Assembly: GCF_018424685.1 (NCBI RefSeq)
Contig: NZ_QTKX01000001.1
Coordinates: forward strand, 372,001-436,000
Length of the DNA: 64,000 bases
Source of the DNA: Mesobacillus boroniphilus
GTDB taxonomy: Bacteria > Bacillota > Bacilli > Bacillales > Cytobacillaceae
Direction of reading: 5' to 3'
The number at the start of each line of letters is the position of its first letter. Within the stretch, counting starts at the first letter, position 1. Below the pieces are notes generated by a model. The model ran no database searches. It was not told the origin of the DNA and saw only the letters and a program-made list of their open reading frames with translations. Position numbers and translations under genes: made by a program. Below are positions 26,091 through 36,300 of the stretch, piece by piece.

Positions 26091-26498
26091 ATGATTCCGA
26101 TTCAATCTAATATAGACGGCAAAGAGCTTACTGTAGGTGAATTGAAGCAAAAGCTTGGGCCGCTTGGCTTCAATGTCAACGGTCAGTGGGAATATGACCA
26201 TGCATATATTGACTACAAGATGAACGATGACCATGGTGACCGCCAGTACGTACGGATTCCATTCAAGTCGACTGGTGGACCATTGGATGATGATGGCACA
26301 TTCATTCAGATTGGGACGCCATTCCTGCTTGATCATCAATTCCAGACAGATGTTGATGAGGAAGGAAATATCGGAGCATTGACCGGTTCTTTTGACCAAT
26401 TTAAATCGCCTGCAGACAAGGACGCTCCATTCCCAAAGGGACTAGTGGAAAGAGGTAAGTCACTGATCAATAAGGCAGAGCGTGCATTGACTACATGA
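26091..26498 (+). CDS. yugN: YugN-like family protein
   Basis: A 135-residue soluble protein of the YugN family: GKELTVGELKQKLGPLGF, then GQWEYDHAYIDYKM and RQYVRIPF. The function is unknown in all Bacilli. GAGG lies 8 bases before the ATG. Monocistronic, with a terminator after it. Confidence 0.85.
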   Translation: MIPIQSNIDGKELTVGELKQKLGPLGFNVNGQWEYDHAYIDYKMNDDHGDRQYVRIPFKSTGGPLDDDGTFIQIGTPFLLDHQFQTDVDEEGNIGALTGSFDQFKSPADKDAPFPKGLVERGKSLINKAERALTT

Positions 26499-26505
26499 TG
26501 GTAAA

Positions 26506-26545
26506 GTATTGACAGCTTCCAGTACATAGGAAGCTGTTTTGTTTG
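26506..26545 (+). terminator. Rho-independent terminator
   Basis: The stem ACAGCTTCC/GGAAGCTGT is followed by TTTGTTT. Confidence 0.85.
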
Positions 26546-26659
26546 GAGCAATTTTTTCAGGGTAATCGATGCAGAACGTTATTTTCCTGACGTCTAGTTA
26601 CTATGAAAAAAATGATATACTGGTTATCAAAAGTTACGATTCGGAGCGTGAAGATTGCC

Positions 26660-27841
26660 ATGGAATATAAATTATATTATCAGGATGCATACTTAAAAAA
26701 ATTTTCTGCAGAACTGGTTATTCAAAAGGTAGACGAGTCTGGGAGTATATATGCAATCCTTTCACAGACTGCTTTTTACCCGACAGGTGGGGGGCAGCCA
26801 TTCGATACTGGATTTTTAAATGGCATTGAAGTAGTTGATGTTGAGGAGGTTGGCGGTGAGATTCGCCATTACATAAAGGAAGAATTGACGGAAGGCACTC
26901 GTATCGAAGGGACGATTGACTGGGAACGCCGATTTGACCATATGCAGCAGCACGCTGGACAGCATATTCTTTCCGCTGCGTTCGAGGAGATGTATGGATA
27001 CAAAACGGTCAGCTTCCATCTTGGGAAAGATACACTGACAATCGATTTGGACACAGATAATCTTTGTGCTGATGAGGCTATAAAGGTGGAGGAGCTTGCT
27101 AACCAGGTGATTCTCGAAAACCACCCAATCATCACTAAATGGGTTGATGAAGAGGAATTAAAGCAATACAGGCTCAGGAAAGAGCTATCCGTGTCAAATA
27201 ACATCAGGCTCGTCATAATACCAGACTTTGACTACAATGGCTGCGGTGGAACGCATCCATACAGCACTGCTGAAGTTGGCTCACTGAAAATCCTGGGATG
27301 GGAAAGGCAAAAGAAAATGGTGCGTGTCGAGTTTGTTTGCGGGCAAAGGGTGCTGAATAAGCTTGGCCAAAAGCATGAAGCCATCAAGAAACTCACAGCC
27401 CTGCTGAATGCACCAGAACAGGATATGGGTGCAGCAGTAAATAGACTACTTGTCCAAAAGAAAGAACTAGAAAAATCAATTGAAGAGATGAAGGATCAAT
27501 TATTAAATTTTGAAGCAGCCGAGATTATTGGATCTGGAAAGAACAAAATAGTCACTCGAGTATTTCAGGATAGGAGTATCCAGGAACTTCAAAAGCTTGC
27601 CAGGCTGATGGTTTCGAATGCTGAAGATAAGATATTCTTGCTTGCCTCAGAAAATGGGGACAAGCTGCAATTCGTTTTTGCAAAAGGTAAGAATGAAGAA
27701 GGCAACTTGAAGGAATGGTCAAAACATGCTCTATCCATCATTGACGGTAAGGGCGGAGGCAACGAAACGCTTGTACAGGGTGGAGGCAGATTGATTTCAG
27801 GTGAGGAATTCATCCAGGCGATTTCCGAAATTATCCAGTAA
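26660..27841 (+). CDS. Alanyl-tRNA editing protein (AlaX-L type with DHHA1 domain)
   Basis: A 393-residue free-standing editing enzyme that removes Ser or Gly from mischarged tRNA-Ala. The editing domain carries both metal motifs: HMQQHAGQHIL (HxxxH) and GCGGTHPYS (CxxxH). A helical linker and a Gly-rich DHHA1 C-terminal domain (GGGNETLVQGGGR) follow, so it is the long AlaX form. The frame extends upstream to 26603. ATG 26660 fits homologues, though the ribosome site (GGAG, 13 bases away) is weak. Confidence 0.9.
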   Translation: MEYKLYYQDAYLKKFSAELVIQKVDESGSIYAILSQTAFYPTGGGQPFDTGFLNGIEVVDVEEVGGEIRHYIKEELTEGTRIEGTIDWERRFDHMQQHAGQHILSAAFEEMYGYKTVSFHLGKDTLTIDLDTDNLCADEAIKVEELANQVILENHPIITKWVDEEELKQYRLRKELSVSNNIRLVIIPDFDYNGCGGTHPYSTAEVGSLKILGWERQKKMVRVEFVCGQRVLNKLGQKHEAIKKLTALLNAPEQDMGAAVNRLLVQKKELEKSIEEMKDQLLNFEAAEIIGSGKNKIVTRVFQDRSIQELQKLARLMVSNAEDKIFLLASENGDKLQFVFAKGKNEEGNLKEWSKHALSIIDGKGGGNETLVQGGGRLISGEEFIQAISEIIQ

Positions 27842-27909
27842 TTTGACTGCAAGATTCAAAACAGAGACATCTTTAAGGTAAAAAGTTCTAGTGCTTAAGA
27901 GGTGATTTT

Positions 27910-27990
27910 ATCAAAAAAACTGGGGTTTTGATTGTTCTTTTCAAAAAAAATGAAAAAACACCGACTTATAACCTAATTTTTACAGTTTGA
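27910..27990 (+). other. Possible small gene relic with a lost start codon
   Basis: AGAGGTGAT is followed by a frame IKKTGVLIVLFKKNEKTPTY then NLIFTV and a stop. It begins with ATC where ATG would be expected. It may be a decayed 26-residue gene, or chance. Confidence 0.25.
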
Positions 27991-28076
27991 TTGGTTACAA
28001 ATGAAAGTTTTACCATTTAAAAATAGGTTTAACTCCCTCATAATGGAATTCAACCAGAGAAATAGGGGGAATCAGA

Positions 28077-28289
28077 ATGTTTGAAGTTGAAAGAGGATCT
28101 GTAGAAGAGGCAATCATGATCCTGCAAAATCTCGGTCTTAAAGTGAATGAATACGAGAAGACGAATTCAATGATTCCGGTAGAAAAATATAAAGAGTTAT
28201 TGGAATTCACAATTGCTGTAGCAAGGAAAACGAATGATATTACTTTAACAATAGATGAAATGATGGATGATATAGAAACGAGAATGTAA
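28077..28289 (+). CDS. Small hypothetical protein (70 aa)
   Basis: A 70-residue acidic, helical, soluble protein (FEVERGSVEEAIMILQNLGL). AGGGGGAAT lies 6 bases before the ATG and a strong terminator follows, so it is likely expressed. No family is recognised. Confidence 0.7.
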   Translation: MFEVERGSVEEAIMILQNLGLKVNEYEKTNSMIPVEKYKELLEFTIAVARKTNDITLTIDEMMDDIETRM

Positions 28290-28299
28290 ATGGATACGG

Positions 28300-28338
28300 A
28301 AAGAGCAGCCAGATGAACTGATGGCTGCTCTTTTTGCT
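28300..28338 (+). terminator. Rho-independent terminator
   Basis: The stem AAAGAGCAGCCA/TGGCTGCTCTTT is followed by TT. Confidence 0.9.
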
Positions 28339-28359
28339 TGGATGGTCAGAAACCAATTT

Positions 28360-28400
28360 GTCTTGCGCTTGTCGGGGCTGACCAAGGCGCTTACGCTTTT
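28360..28400 (+). repeat. Dispersed repeat, 3' fragment B
   Basis: GCTTGTCGGGGCTGACCAAG and GGCGCTTACGCTTTTC match only the right end of the family; the left part is absent. Confidence 0.75.
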
Positions 28401-28406
28401 CTTCCT

Positions 28407-29276
28407 TTATTGAGTTTTATCGATATATTCGAACAGGAAGGATTGTCCGTTTCGGTAAAAACGTGGATCGTAGACTCCTAATCTATCTCCATCGTCAACG
28501 ATCACGACAAATGGTGACCATTCAGTAAGCGTCTTAGCTTCAGGTTTCTCGGAGAATAAAACATTAAGATCCGCATTTTCGGCGGAAGTAAGCTCAGCTT
28601 GAAGCTTTCTTTCTATGAATAGATTATCCTGAAAAATTTTGACTTCACTGTCATTTTTTGCGATTACCGTATATGTCCATGGAATGAAGCCTGCCGAAAG
28701 GGCAATCTGCTCATAATCGTCCTCATATTGATTATAAACCATCCAGCCTTGGACACTCTGGATAATGACATGCAGAGCAATGAAAATCCATGCAAGTTTG
28801 AAATAGGATGGACTTTTTACTTTATTAAACTTTGAAGCAACAAACGCTGTTCCGAGGATCACCCAGAATACGAAATCAATGATGGGGATTGTCCCAAATG
28901 TGATTCTTATATTGGAAAATGGCTCGAGATAGCCGGTTCCCCAGGCGTTGAATAAATCACTTGTATTATGGATGATCACCGCCAGCCAGCCAAGGAAGAA
29001 TAGTTTTGCATCTTTTACTTTAAATAGAAGGAAAGATAGTAAAATAAATAAAGCGGCCCATAATGGCGTCAGGAATATCGAATGGGTGATGCCGCGGTGC
29101 CACATCTGGTAAAGACCTTCACTATCCCAGAGTTGTGAAATGACATCGATGTCCGGGATCTGGCTTGCGCCGACCGCGGTGAGTAAATAAGCACGTTTCT
29201 GCGTTTTTTTCATATGTTTTTTATCAACGGCGCCATATAAGGCTAAACCGAAAAGCGTATGCGTAACTGAATCCAT
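28407..29276 (-). CDS. Membrane-bound metal-dependent hydrolase (YdjM/YfhP, DUF457)
   Basis: A 289-residue protein with about four to five membrane segments. Metal-binding residues typical of the YdjM superfamily are visible: DSVTHTLFG, QIPDIDVI, MWHRGITHSI and IHNTSDLFN. The role is unknown; related B. subtilis YfhP acts in a regulatory way. ATG 29276 has AGGAGGTG at 5 bases; the longer frame has none. The last 110 residues are soluble. Confidence 0.85.
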   Translation of the reverse strand: MDSVTHTLFGLALYGAVDKKHMKKTQKRAYLLTAVGASQIPDIDVISQLWDSEGLYQMWHRGITHSIFLTPLWAALFILLSFLLFKVKDAKLFFLGWLAVIIHNTSDLFNAWGTGYLEPFSNIRITFGTIPIIDFVFWVILGTAFVASKFNKVKSPSYFKLAWIFIALHVIIQSVQGWMVYNQYEDDYEQIALSAGFIPWTYTVIAKNDSEVKIFQDNLFIERKLQAELTSAENADLNVLFSEKPEAKTLTEWSPFVVIVDDGDRLGVYDPRFYRNGQSFLFEYIDKTQ

Positions 29277-29418
29277 GCAGCACCTCCTGAAATACATTAT
29301 AATCTCAACAGGAAATAATTTAAAAGTCCTGATATGCAATTGCAGGATTGCAAACTTACCGCTAGAAAGATAAGATTAACTTTGTAGTAGAGAAAGTATA
29401 AATTTACACTTCGAGAAT

Positions 29419-29599
29419 TGTCCAGCTCCAGCGCCTAGCCAGTTTTCATCCTTGGGTTGGCTTCCTCGAGTATCTTGCGAGAAGCGTTAGCTTTGAGCAG
29501 CTCGAGACGTTTCGGTCCGCCCAATGAAGTCAAAGAGCGACTTCACAGGTCAGCCCTCCAACGCTTGTCGGGGCTGACCAAGGCGCTTGCGCTTTTCTA
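29419..29599 (+). repeat. Dispersed repeat, long copy C
   Basis: It starts TGTCCAGCTCCAGCGCCTAG and ends GGCGCTTGCGCTTTTC, with the internal hairpin GAAGTC/GACTTC. It fills the gap between the hydrolase gene and prfC, ending 37 bases before prfC. Confidence 0.85.
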
Positions 29600-29636
29600 T
29601 GAGGAATTTTGCCTTTAAACAGAAAGGAAACATTTA

Positions 29637-31214
29637 ATGATGAAAAAATTAAAAGATGAAGTACAATCGCGAAGGACATTTGCGATTATTTCCCACCCGG
29701 ATGCCGGGAAAACGACACTAACGGAAAAGCTATTGCTCTTCGGCGGCGCTATCCGTGATGCTGGTACGGTAAAAGCGAAAAAGACAGGGAAGTTTGCGAC
29801 GAGTGACTGGATGGAAATCGAGAAGCAGCGTGGAATATCCGTTACTTCCAGTGTCATGCAATTCGATTATGATGGGGTGAAGGTGAATATTCTTGATACA
29901 CCAGGCCACCAGGATTTCTCTGAGGACACCTACAGAACATTAACTGCGGTCGACAGCGCCGTGATGATCATAGACTCAGCAAAAGGTATCGAGGACCAGA
30001 CTTTAAAGCTTTTCAAAGTTTGCCGCATGAGAGGAATTCCGATCTTTACCTTTATCAACAAACTTGACCGCCAGGGGAAAGCACCTCTTGAGCTGCTGGC
30101 TGAATTGGAAGAGGTACTTGGAATTGAATCGTATCCAATGAACTGGCCGATTGGCATGGGTAAGGAGTTCCTTGGAATCTATGACCGATTCAACAACCGG
30201 ATTGAACAGTTTCGTGTTGATGAAGACAAACGCTTTGTTCCATTGAACGAAGAAGGAGAAATCGAGGGTGAGCATTCTCTGAAAGAGTCTTCATTATACG
30301 ACCAGACTTTAGAAGAAATCATGCTGTTGGATGAAGCGGGAAATGAATTCTCAAAAGAACGGATTTCAGATGGAACATTGACACCTGTATTTTTTGGAAG
30401 CGCCTTGACGACTTTCGGTGTACAGACTTTCCTTGATTCATACCTGCAATTTGCGCCGGCACCACAGCCGAGGAATTCGACAGCAGGGGAAATTGATCCC
30501 CATTCAGAGGAGTTTTCTGGTTTTATCTTTAAAATCCAGGCGAATATGAACCCGGCCCATCGTGACAGAATTGCCTTCCTCCGCATCTGCTCAGGCAAGT
30601 TTGAGCGAGGCATGACCGTCCAGCTTAGCCGTACAGGGAAATCAATGAAACTTGCACAGTCTACGCAATTCATGGCTGATGATCGCAGTACTGTTGAGGA
30701 AGCTGTAGCAGGTGACATCATCGGGCTTTACGATCCGGGCACATACCAGATTGGTGATACGATTGTTTCCGGCAAGGAAGGATACCAATATGAAAAGCTT
30801 CCACAATTCACACCAGAACTTTTCGTAAGGGTTTCAGCAAAGAACGTTATGAAACAAAAGCACTTCCATAAAGGAATCCAGCAGCTTGTCCAGGAGGGAG
30901 CCATCCAGCTATTCAAGACATTGAAGACGGAAGAGTACCTTCTTGGTGCTGTAGGTCAGCTCCAGTTCGAAGTATTCGAAGCAAGGATGCGCAATGAATA
31001 TAATGTAGAAGTCCTTATGGAAAGACAGGGCTCCAAGATTGCCCGCTGGATCGAAGGTGACGATGTAAACGAAAACCTGTCCAGCTCCAGGAGCCTTCTT
31101 GTCACTGACCGTTATGACAAAAAAGTATTCTTATTCGAAAATGAATTTGCCTTAAGATGGTTCCAGGACAAGAATCCAGAAGTAAAACTTTATAATCCTA
31201 TGGATGCTTCATAA
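29637..31214 (+). CDS. prfC: Peptide chain release factor 3
   Basis: A 525-residue translational GTPase that recycles RF1/RF2 after termination. The GTP motifs are G1 [15 protein letters not shown]2 [11 protein letters not shown]3 [11 protein letters not shown] and G4 FINKLDR, followed by the RF3 C-terminal domains. Length equals the family norm (about 525-530). AAAGGAAA precedes the ATG-ATG start. A long dispersed repeat lies immediately upstream and no clear promoter is seen between the repeat and the gene. Confidence 0.96.
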   Translation: MMKKLKDEVQSRRTFAIISHPDAGKTTLTEKLLLFGGAIRDAGTVKAKKTGKFATSDWMEIEKQRGISVTSSVMQFDYDGVKVNILDTPGHQDFSEDTYRTLTAVDSAVMIIDSAKGIEDQTLKLFKVCRMRGIPIFTFINKLDRQGKAPLELLAELEEVLGIESYPMNWPIGMGKEFLGIYDRFNNRIEQFRVDEDKRFVPLNEEGEIEGEHSLKESSLYDQTLEEIMLLDEAGNEFSKERISDGTLTPVFFGSALTTFGVQTFLDSYLQFAPAPQPRNSTAGEIDPHSEEFSGFIFKIQANMNPAHRDRIAFLRICSGKFERGMTVQLSRTGKSMKLAQSTQFMADDRSTVEEAVAGDIIGLYDPGTYQIGDTIVSGKEGYQYEKLPQFTPELFVRVSAKNVMKQKHFHKGIQQLVQEGAIQLFKTLKTEEYLLGAVGQLQFEVFEARMRNEYNVEVLMERQGSKIARWIEGDDVNENLSSSRSLLVTDRYDKKVFLFENEFALRWFQDKNPEVKLYNPMDAS

Positions 31215-31216
31215 AA

Positions 31217-31253
31217 GCTAGGGCCGGTATTGTTGAATACCGGCTCTTTTTGT
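31217..31253 (+). terminator. Rho-independent terminator
   Basis: The stem GCCGGTATT/AATACCGGC is followed by TCTTTTTG. Confidence 0.9.
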
Positions 31254-31353
31254 ATGGTTATGGATTTGTGAGATATTGGTATCAGATAATAAGTAAGGTG
31301 CTCGAAGAAAGACAGTGAACATAGCAAAGTTTCACTTTATAAAGTATTATCTA

Positions 31354-31382
31354 TTGACATTTTCTAAAACAGATACTATATT
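31354..31382 (+). promoter_or_regulatory. Sigma-A promoter of the T-box unit
   Basis: TTGACA (31354-31359), 17 bp and TATATT (31377-31382). A perfect 24-base palindrome (31396-31419, AACGCTTTTATG arm) follows near the expected transcript start. Confidence 0.8.
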
Positions 31383-31439
31383 AATATTATTCTATAACGC
31401 TTTTATGCATAAAAGCGTTTAAGTATAAAAGTTAAGTAT

Positions 31440-31638
31440 AAAGTGCCGGCAGAAATTAGTAGAATCTCCATGAGCAGCACAAAGAAACTGGATGGTTGCT
31501 GAAAATCCAGGCAATGGCTGATTTGAATTACACCTGTCGCATATAGGCACTGTTAATGAAGTGGGCAGATATTATTGTTTGCCAATTAGGGTGGTACCGC
31601 GGAGCTCCTTCGTCCCTAGACTCAGAGGAGCTTTTTGT
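31440..31638 (+). promoter_or_regulatory. T-box leader with apparent Tyr (UAC) specifier
   Basis: AGGGTGGTACCGCG (31588-31601) is the canonical T-box sequence. Stem I is closed by AGTGCC (31442-31447) and GGCACT. In the specifier loop, GAAT is followed by TAC (31529-31531) and then A, the normal context for a specifier codon. The terminator GAGCTCCT/AGGAGCTTTTT (31602-31637) lies directly after. Uncharged tRNA-Tyr would switch the downstream transporter on. Confidence 0.88.
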
Positions 31639-31665
31639 ATTTTACTACTAATTGGGGGAATCATC

Positions 31666-33063
31666 ATGTTAAACCAAAGCCAATCAACCACGCTGAAAAC
31701 TTCTGAGGCTGCTGCTGTTATATTATTGCTTCTGACGGGAATCGGTTATGGCATGATAAAACTAGAACTAATGCCACACATTCCGGTCGTGATAGGAATC
31801 GGGTCATTGATAATTTATGGATTGCTGAAAAAAATCAAGATGGCTGAGCTTGAACAAAGTATGGTTGACGGTGCCAAGGCTGGCCTTGGAGCGGTGCTGA
31901 TTTTTTTCTTTATTGGGATGCTGGTCAGCAGCTGGATTGCTGCCGGGACCATTCCTACTTTGATCTATTTCGCATTTGATTTAGTGACTGGTAAATGGTT
32001 TTATGCGATTGTCTTTATCGTCACATCTGTTGTTGGGCTAAGCATTGGCAGTTCACTGACTACCTCCGCTGTGATCGGTGTAGCATTCATCGCGGTTAGT
32101 GAAACGCTAGGATTCTCATTGGCAATCACGGCCGGGGCGGTAGTTTCGGGAGCATTCCTTGGTGATAAAATGTCACCGCTCTCGGATACAACAGTCCTGG
32201 CGTCTTCTACTGTAAAAGTAGACCTATTTGAACATATTAAAAATATGTCCTGGACAACGATACCTGCGTTCTTCATTTCACTCGTCATGTTTGCCGCCTT
32301 GTCGCCAGAACTGAGTTCAGCTGACTTCACAAAACTTGGAAACTTGCAGAATACTCTCGTGGAGTTGAATCTTGTACACTGGTACTCGCTCATTCCGCTT
32401 GCTGTCATTGCGATACTTGCAGTGAAAAAAGTGTCTTCTATTTTGACACTTGGAGCGGGAACGCTCTCCGCGATGGCAATCAGCATGATGGTTGTCCCGC
32501 AAAAGGACTGGGGCCAGCTACCGGGAATTTTATATTCAGGCTATGTTTCTGAGAGCGGCAATGAGCAGCTGGATTCCCTGTTGACCCGCGGAGGCCTTGA
32601 GAGCATGTTTTTTTCAGTCTCGCTCGTACTCCTTGCTTTAAGCATGGGCGGATTGTTATTCAAGCTTGGTGTTCTTCCGGCTTTATTGCGAGGGCTTGCC
32701 AGCAGTCTGGAAAAGGTGCCTGTTCTGGTTGGATCGACAGCTTTATCTGCGATTGGGATTAACTTTTTGATCGGTGAGCAATATCTTTCAATTCTTATAA
32801 CAGGTAACACATTTGCAGGCCACTTCGAAAAAGCTGGACTGCATCCAAAAAATCTCTCTCGTGTCCTGGAGGATGCCGGGACAGTACTTAATCCACTTGT
32901 TCCCTGGAGTGTGTGCGGCGTTTTCCTTAGCAGCGTCCTTGGAGTCAGCACAATGGATTATGTACCATTTGCGTTCTTTTGTCTGCTGTCACCGGTATTG
33001 ACACTGGCAGCAGGATTTACTGGAATAACCTTAACGAAGACAGGGAAAAATGCGGTGGCATAA
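31666..33063 (+). CDS. NhaC-family transporter, probable tyrosine transporter
   Basis: A 465-residue membrane protein with about 11-12 hydrophobic segments and NhaC-family motifs (SSLTTSAVIGVAFIAVSE, GAFLGDKMSPLSDTTVLA, AGTVLNPLVPW). NhaC proteins are Na+/H+ or substrate/H+-Na+ antiporters. The upstream T-box with a UAC specifier argues for tyrosine uptake, as predicted for T-box-linked NhaC relatives in Bacilli. The frame begins inside the leader; ATG 31666 with TTGGGGGAAT is the start. Transporter class is certain, substrate inferred. Confidence 0.9.
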   Translation: MLNQSQSTTLKTSEAAAVILLLLTGIGYGMIKLELMPHIPVVIGIGSLIIYGLLKKIKMAELEQSMVDGAKAGLGAVLIFFFIGMLVSSWIAAGTIPTLIYFAFDLVTGKWFYAIVFIVTSVVGLSIGSSLTTSAVIGVAFIAVSETLGFSLAITAGAVVSGAFLGDKMSPLSDTTVLASSTVKVDLFEHIKNMSWTTIPAFFISLVMFAALSPELSSADFTKLGNLQNTLVELNLVHWYSLIPLAVIAILAVKKVSSILTLGAGTLSAMAISMMVVPQKDWGQLPGILYSGYVSESGNEQLDSLLTRGGLESMFFSVSLVLLALSMGGLLFKLGVLPALLRGLASSLEKVPVLVGSTALSAIGINFLIGEQYLSILITGNTFAGHFEKAGLHPKNLSRVLEDAGTVLNPLVPWSVCGVFLSSVLGVSTMDYVPFAFFCLLSPVLTLAAGFTGITLTKTGKNAVA

Positions 33064-33079
33064 GCTGCCGCTTTTTTTG
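33049..33079 (+). terminator. Rho-independent terminator overlapping the stop codon
   Basis: GCGGTGGC/GCTGCCGC (wobble pairs) is followed by seven T. Confidence 0.75.
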
Positions 33080-33367
33080 TATTTTTACTGATTTTGATTA
33101 TGTGCCCGAAACCTCAAAAATACATCTAAGTTGGGGCACATTACCCTATAAATAAAATGGGTGGTAATGTTAATACCTAAAAGTTTCAATAATCATTTGT
33201 TTCCGATAAAATGAAAGGTATGCTCATGGGATACAAATGTTAAAAATTGTTCCTTAAAATTGCATACTGGATAGTTGAATAATCCATGGTGCTTCACTAT
33301 ATTAATGATTGTACAGTAATAAACGTCCGGTCAGTCACTGTGTTTTATCGCCGAAAGGAGTTAGCGT
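33080..33367. other. Leader region of the RND pump
   Basis: It holds an inverted repeat ATGTGCCC/GGGCACAT (33100-33107, 33134-33141) and a GC-rich tract ACGTCCGGTCAGTCAC (about 33323-33338) that could be part of a TetR-type operator. No clear gene is present. Confidence 0.35.
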
Positions 33368-36300
33368 ATGAAAATCAGCAATTTTTCGATCAGAAGGCCT
33401 GTTTTTACATTAGTGACCATGTTCTTGGTCCTGATTCTTGGGGTTGTTTCATTGATGAGGATTCCTTTGAAACTGATTCCAGATATAAATCCTCCTGTTG
33501 GGGTAGTTGTGACCAATTACCAGGGAGCGAGTCCAGAGGAAGTCGTCGAAAAGGTGACCAAGCCACTTGAAGCTAATTTGGCTACTCTGCCAGGGATCAA
33601 GACGATGACGTCTACCTCACAGGAGGGGGCCAACCTTATCCTGATGCAATTTTCCTGGACAACCAATATTGATGATATCCAGGATGAAGTCATCCAAAGG
33701 CTGGATATGACGCCTATACCGGACGACGCGAATAAGCCGAGATTCATGAAGTTTGATCCGTCTCAATTTCCGGTCATCCAGCTATCATTAAGCTCTGGGC
33801 AGGATGAATCTGCGCTAAGGGAGCTGGCGGAAGAGCTAGAACTCGAGCTCACCAAGGTTGAAGGTGTAGCAAGTGTCAATTTATCCGGTACTTCCGTGCA
33901 GGAAGTAAGGGTTGAACTCGACCAGGATAAACTTAGAAGCTATAAACTGAGCCAGTCTGATATTGTGGACTTGATCAGGGCTAACGATGTGTCGATGCCA
34001 GGTGATACGATCTTGACGGATGGCAAAGAACTGACCACCAGAATCATCAGTACTTTGGATTCATTAGATACGTTGAAAAATCTGACAGTATTCAATAATC
34101 CCGTGACAAAGCAAAAGGTCACATTAAAGGATGTTGGAAAAGTTGAACTGCAGAAACAGGATGATCATACAATTACGAGGACGAACCAGACTCCTTCCGT
34201 CCTGTTGAGTGTCCTTCAGCAATCCGATGCCAACACTGCAGAAGTTTCTGAAGCTTTTCTCGAAGAGTTGGAGGTATTGCTTGAAAGGGACAAATACGCT
34301 GGGATAGAGTCGGAGGTACTCTTTGACCAAGGTGACTACATAAAAATGGCAATCGGCAATATTTCAAGCTCCCTGATTATCGGGGGATTGCTTGCGATGG
34401 CCGTTCTGTTCTTTTTCCTTAGAAATGTGAAGAGTCCGCTCATCATCGGAATTGCTATTCCGTATTCCGTCATCTTCACCTTCGTATTGATGTTCTTTGC
34501 TGATTTTACTTTGAATATCATGACACTTGGCGGGCTGGCACTTGGAATCGGGATGCTGGTTGATAACGCCATTGTCGTCATTGAAAATATTTATCGCCAT
34601 CTTTCAATGGGCAAAGACTCTAAAACCGCTGCAAGGGATGGAGCTAAGGAAGTAGGAGCTGCCATTACTGCTTCAACTTTGACGACTGTAGCAGTGTTTT
34701 TGCCGGTTGTCTTCATCTCAGGTATCATCGGCGAGCTGTTTACAGAGTTTGCATTGACGATTTCATTCAGTTTGTTTGCTTCATTAGTGGTTGCATTAAC
34801 CGTTGTTCCAATGTTAGCCAGCAGACTGTTGAAAGCTCCTAAGAAAAATATCGAAGCGAGAAGACAGCGTTCTGGCTCAATGAGAGGGTTGGAAAAATCG
34901 ATCAGATGGGCACTTCGCCATCGATTCATTGTCATATTGATCACTTTACTGATGCTTGCTGGAGGCGGTTATGGCGTGACAACCGTGGGTACCCAGTTTA
35001 TTCCTCCTACGGATGAAGGATTCTTCAGCATCAGGGTGAATCTCGAAAATGGAGCCGCTCTATCAGAAACTCAAAAAGTCATGGCTGCACTCGAAGATAA
35101 ATTGAAAGGTGAAGAAAATGTCGATGTATATGTAAGCTTGGTTGGCACTACTCAAGAGGCTTCATTCAGGGGCACGACGAATGCCAATATCGGGGAACTA
35201 TATGTAAAGATGGATGAGCTTGAAGAACGGGAAATCAGTACCTTCCAGTTTGTCGATGATGTAAAAAAAGAACTGGAACAAGCTGCGGAAAGTGCAAACA
35301 GTAGTGCTGAACTAAGTTTTAATATGCAGTCCACATCCGGGTCTGCTCCGAACACACTGACTTTCAACGTTCGCGACTCCAGTGAAAAACGGCTAAATGA
35401 GTCAGTTGATCAAATATATGATTCACTGAGGGAGCTCGAGGATGTTAATGAGCTGACTACAAGCCAGAATGAAACAGTCGAGGAAATCCAGATAACGGTT
35501 GACAGGGATAAAGCACTGACCCAGGGACTAGCGCCAGCGCAAATTGCCATGATTGTCAATAACGTGACAAGAGGGAATATGGCGACACAAATGCCTGGTG
35601 AAGATGGTGAAATTCTTGGTGTATATGTAGAATATGATAGTGAAGTAACGAAAAATATTGATGAGCTGAAACAGCTGTTAATCAAGAAGCCTGATGGTAA
35701 CTTTGTCACTCTCGGCCAAGTTGCCAATATTGAGACCGGCAGCGGTCCTGTCAAAATTCAGCGAATCAATCAACAGGGTGCAGTTGAATTCACGATGAAA
35801 TACAAATCCTCAACGAACCTTGGTGATATATCCAAGAAGGTGGATGAGAAGATAGAAGAGCTTGATTTACCAGAGGAAACTGAAGTTATATTCAGTGGAG
35901 ACAGAGAACTGCTCGAATCATCAATTGATGATCTTGTATTGGCATTCGTTCTGGCTATCATCTTGATTTATCTCGTAATGGCGGCCCAGTTCGAGTCATT
36001 GAAGTATCCATTTGTCATCATGTTCACGGTCCCGTTGATGGTAATCGGTGTCGCACTGGCACTGACGGCAACGGGAACACCAGTCAGCTTGACAGTGGTT
36101 ATCGGCATCATTGTGCTTGCGGGTATCGTTGTTAACAATGCAATTGTGATTGTCGACTATATCAACCAGAAGAAAGAGCGCGGTTTGATTCCACACGAAG
36201 CCATTGTCCTTTCGGTAAAAGACAGGGCACGCCCTATCTTGATGACGGCGCTGACGACCATTCTTGGGCTTCTCCCGCTTGCGCTTGGCGTCGGAGAAGG

